The notes under the pieces were generated by a model. That model saw only the letters and a program-made list of their open reading frames with translations, ran no database searches and was not told where the DNA came from. A stretch of 64,000 nt of DNA from Sphaerotilus microaerophilus (GTDB lineage Bacteria; Pseudomonadota; Gammaproteobacteria; Burkholderiales; Burkholderiaceae_C): positions 2,976,001-3,040,000 of the forward strand of contig NZ_AP025730.1 in assembly GCF_023734135.1 (NCBI RefSeq). Direction: 5' to 3'. This document shows, piece after piece, positions 63,078 through 64,000 of the stretch; position 1 is the stretch's first letter; every line of letters starts with the position of its first letter. The position numbers were made by a program, and so were the translations under genes.

Positions 63078-63971
63078 ATGCAGCTGCTGAACGACATGGC
63101 CTTGTTTGTGGAGGTCGCCAGCACCCTGAGCTTCAAGCGAGCGGCCGACGCCACCGGGGTGCCGAACTCCACCCTGTCGCGGCGCATCAGCGCGTTGGAA
63201 AAGGCCATCGGCCTGCGGCTGCTGCACCGCACCACACGCAGGGTGGAATTGACCGAGGCCGGGCAGATTTACTACGAACGCTGCCGGCGCATCGTCGACG
63301 AGGCTCGGCTGGCCCATGAGCAGCTGGGCGAGTTGCTGGCGCAGCCCAGCGGCGTGCTGCGTGCGTCGCTGCCGGTGGACTTCGCCACCATCTACATGGC
63401 GCCGCTGATCGCGGAATTCGCGCGGCGCCATCCCGGCATCACCTTCGATTTCGACCTGACGCCGCGGCGGGTCGACCTGGTCAGCGAGCCCTTCGATGTG
63501 GCCATCCGCATGGGCGAACTCAGCGACTCGAACCTGATCGCCCGGCTGCTGGCCCGCCTGCCGGCCGGGCTCTATGCCTCTGCGCGCTACCTGCAGGCCC
63601 GGGGCGAGCCGGCGCACGCCGCAGACCTGGCGCAGCACGAATGCCTGGCCTTTCCCAAAGCCGGCCCGTGGACCTTGTACCGGGGTGCAGAGGTGGCCGA
63701 GGTCGAGGTCGGCGGGCGGGTTCTGGCCAACAGCGTGGGCATGCTCCGCCGCCTGGCGACGCTGGACATGGGGGTGATCCTGCTGCCCGAGGAGATCGTG
63801 GCCGACGACCTGGCCGCGGGGCGGCTGCGCCGCATCCTGCCGGACTGGCAGGGCAAATCAACGCCGGTCTATGCGCTCACCGAGACACGCCTGCTGCCTG
63901 CAAAGACGCAGCGCTTCGTCGAGTTCCTGCAGGAGCGATTGACGCAGCCGATCGGCGCCTGGCAAGGGTGA
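63078..63971 (+). CDS. LysR-family transcriptional regulator
   Basis: A 297-residue LTTR. The winged helix-turn-helix is NDMALFVEVASTLSFKRAAD and NSTLSRRISALEKAIGLRLL. The effector domain follows from ~90 (ASLPVDFATIYMAPLIAEFA). It is divergent from the OYE gene across 110 bp and probably regulates the OYE-pirin-isochorismatase row in response to an electrophile or aldehyde. It ends 30 bases before the window edge. Confidence 0.92.
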   Translation: MQLLNDMALFVEVASTLSFKRAADATGVPNSTLSRRISALEKAIGLRLLHRTTRRVELTEAGQIYYERCRRIVDEARLAHEQLGELLAQPSGVLRASLPVDFATIYMAPLIAEFARRHPGITFDFDLTPRRVDLVSEPFDVAIRMGELSDSNLIARLLARLPAGLYASARYLQARGEPAHAADLAQHECLAFPKAGPWTLYRGAEVAEVEVGGRVLANSVGMLRRLATLDMGVILLPEEIVADDLAAGRLRRILPDWQGKSTPVYALTETRLLPAKTQRFVEFLQERLTQPIGAWQG

Positions 63972-64000
63972 GGTGGGGCGGGCTGCCTGTCCGCTCGAAG

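Overview
The window comes from a high-GC betaproteobacterium of the order Burkholderiales, most like the Rubrivivax/Leptothrix/Ideonella group. This rests on the very high GC of most genes, the smpB-ratA-rnfH-DUF4124-guaB-guaA neighbourhood, and the many IclR regulators, TRAP and Bug-type binding proteins around aromatic catabolism genes. No rRNA, tRNA or CRISPR array was seen.

Layout. (1) 0.1-7.9 kb, minus strand: a polyamine/guanidino-compound operon with a Pot-type ABC importer, an ICL/PEP-mutase-family enzyme, an agmatinase-family ureohydrolase that reads more like guanidinobutyrase, and succinate-semialdehyde dehydrogenase. (2) 8.1-22.3 kb: an island of visibly lower and uneven GC. It holds an IS3 transposase remnant and a minus-strand row of unusual genes: a caspase-like protease, two proteins sharing an N-terminal SGRPNPxW domain (one with a putative Cys/His hydrolase domain), an astacin metalloprotease, an ATP-grasp ligase with a degenerate-looking partner, a YbaY-like protein, a purple-acid-phosphatase-like phosphoesterase, and a PLD-PLD-vWA protein. 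The last is interrupted by a complete insertion sequence with 13-bp inverted repeats and a 5-bp target duplication; removing the IS restores one 1018-codon frame. A divergent SARP/BTAD-type activator lies beside the caspase. This island is the best candidate for an undescribed system. (3) 22.4-26.5 kb: a signalling operon (CheX-like, FIST sensor, PAS-GGDEF-EAL). (4) 26.7-30.3 kb: penicillin-binding protein 1A and a patatin-like lipase. (5) 30.3-36.4 kb, minus strand: a TRAP importer with shikimate/quinate dehydrogenase and a 3-dehydroshikimate dehydratase-like activity split over two genes, next to a decayed IclR gene. (6) 37.4-48.6 kb: a dihaem cytochrome c4 and an aromatic meta-cleavage cluster (hydroxylase, class III extradiol dioxygenase, FAH hydrolase, HpaI aldolase, thioesterase, Bug protein, IclR). 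Three promoters there share the palindrome ATCTCA-N5-TGAGAT.

(7) 48.7-49.6 kb: a ParS/RES toxin-antitoxin pair. (8) 49.7-60 kb: housekeeping genes (DMT exporter, rimO, metC, smpB, ratA, rnfH, guaB, an MFS transporter, guaA). The smpB 3' end has been rewritten by an inserted hairpin-rich repeat that leaves the original tail coding sequence downstream. (9) 60.1-64 kb: a TauD/TfdA dioxygenase fragment, YcaC-like isochorismatase, pirin and Old Yellow Enzyme genes, with a divergent LysR regulator.

Start codons were chosen by ribosome binding site, family length and overlap with neighbours. Functions are inferred from motifs recognised by eye; no database search was run, and GC statements are estimates.
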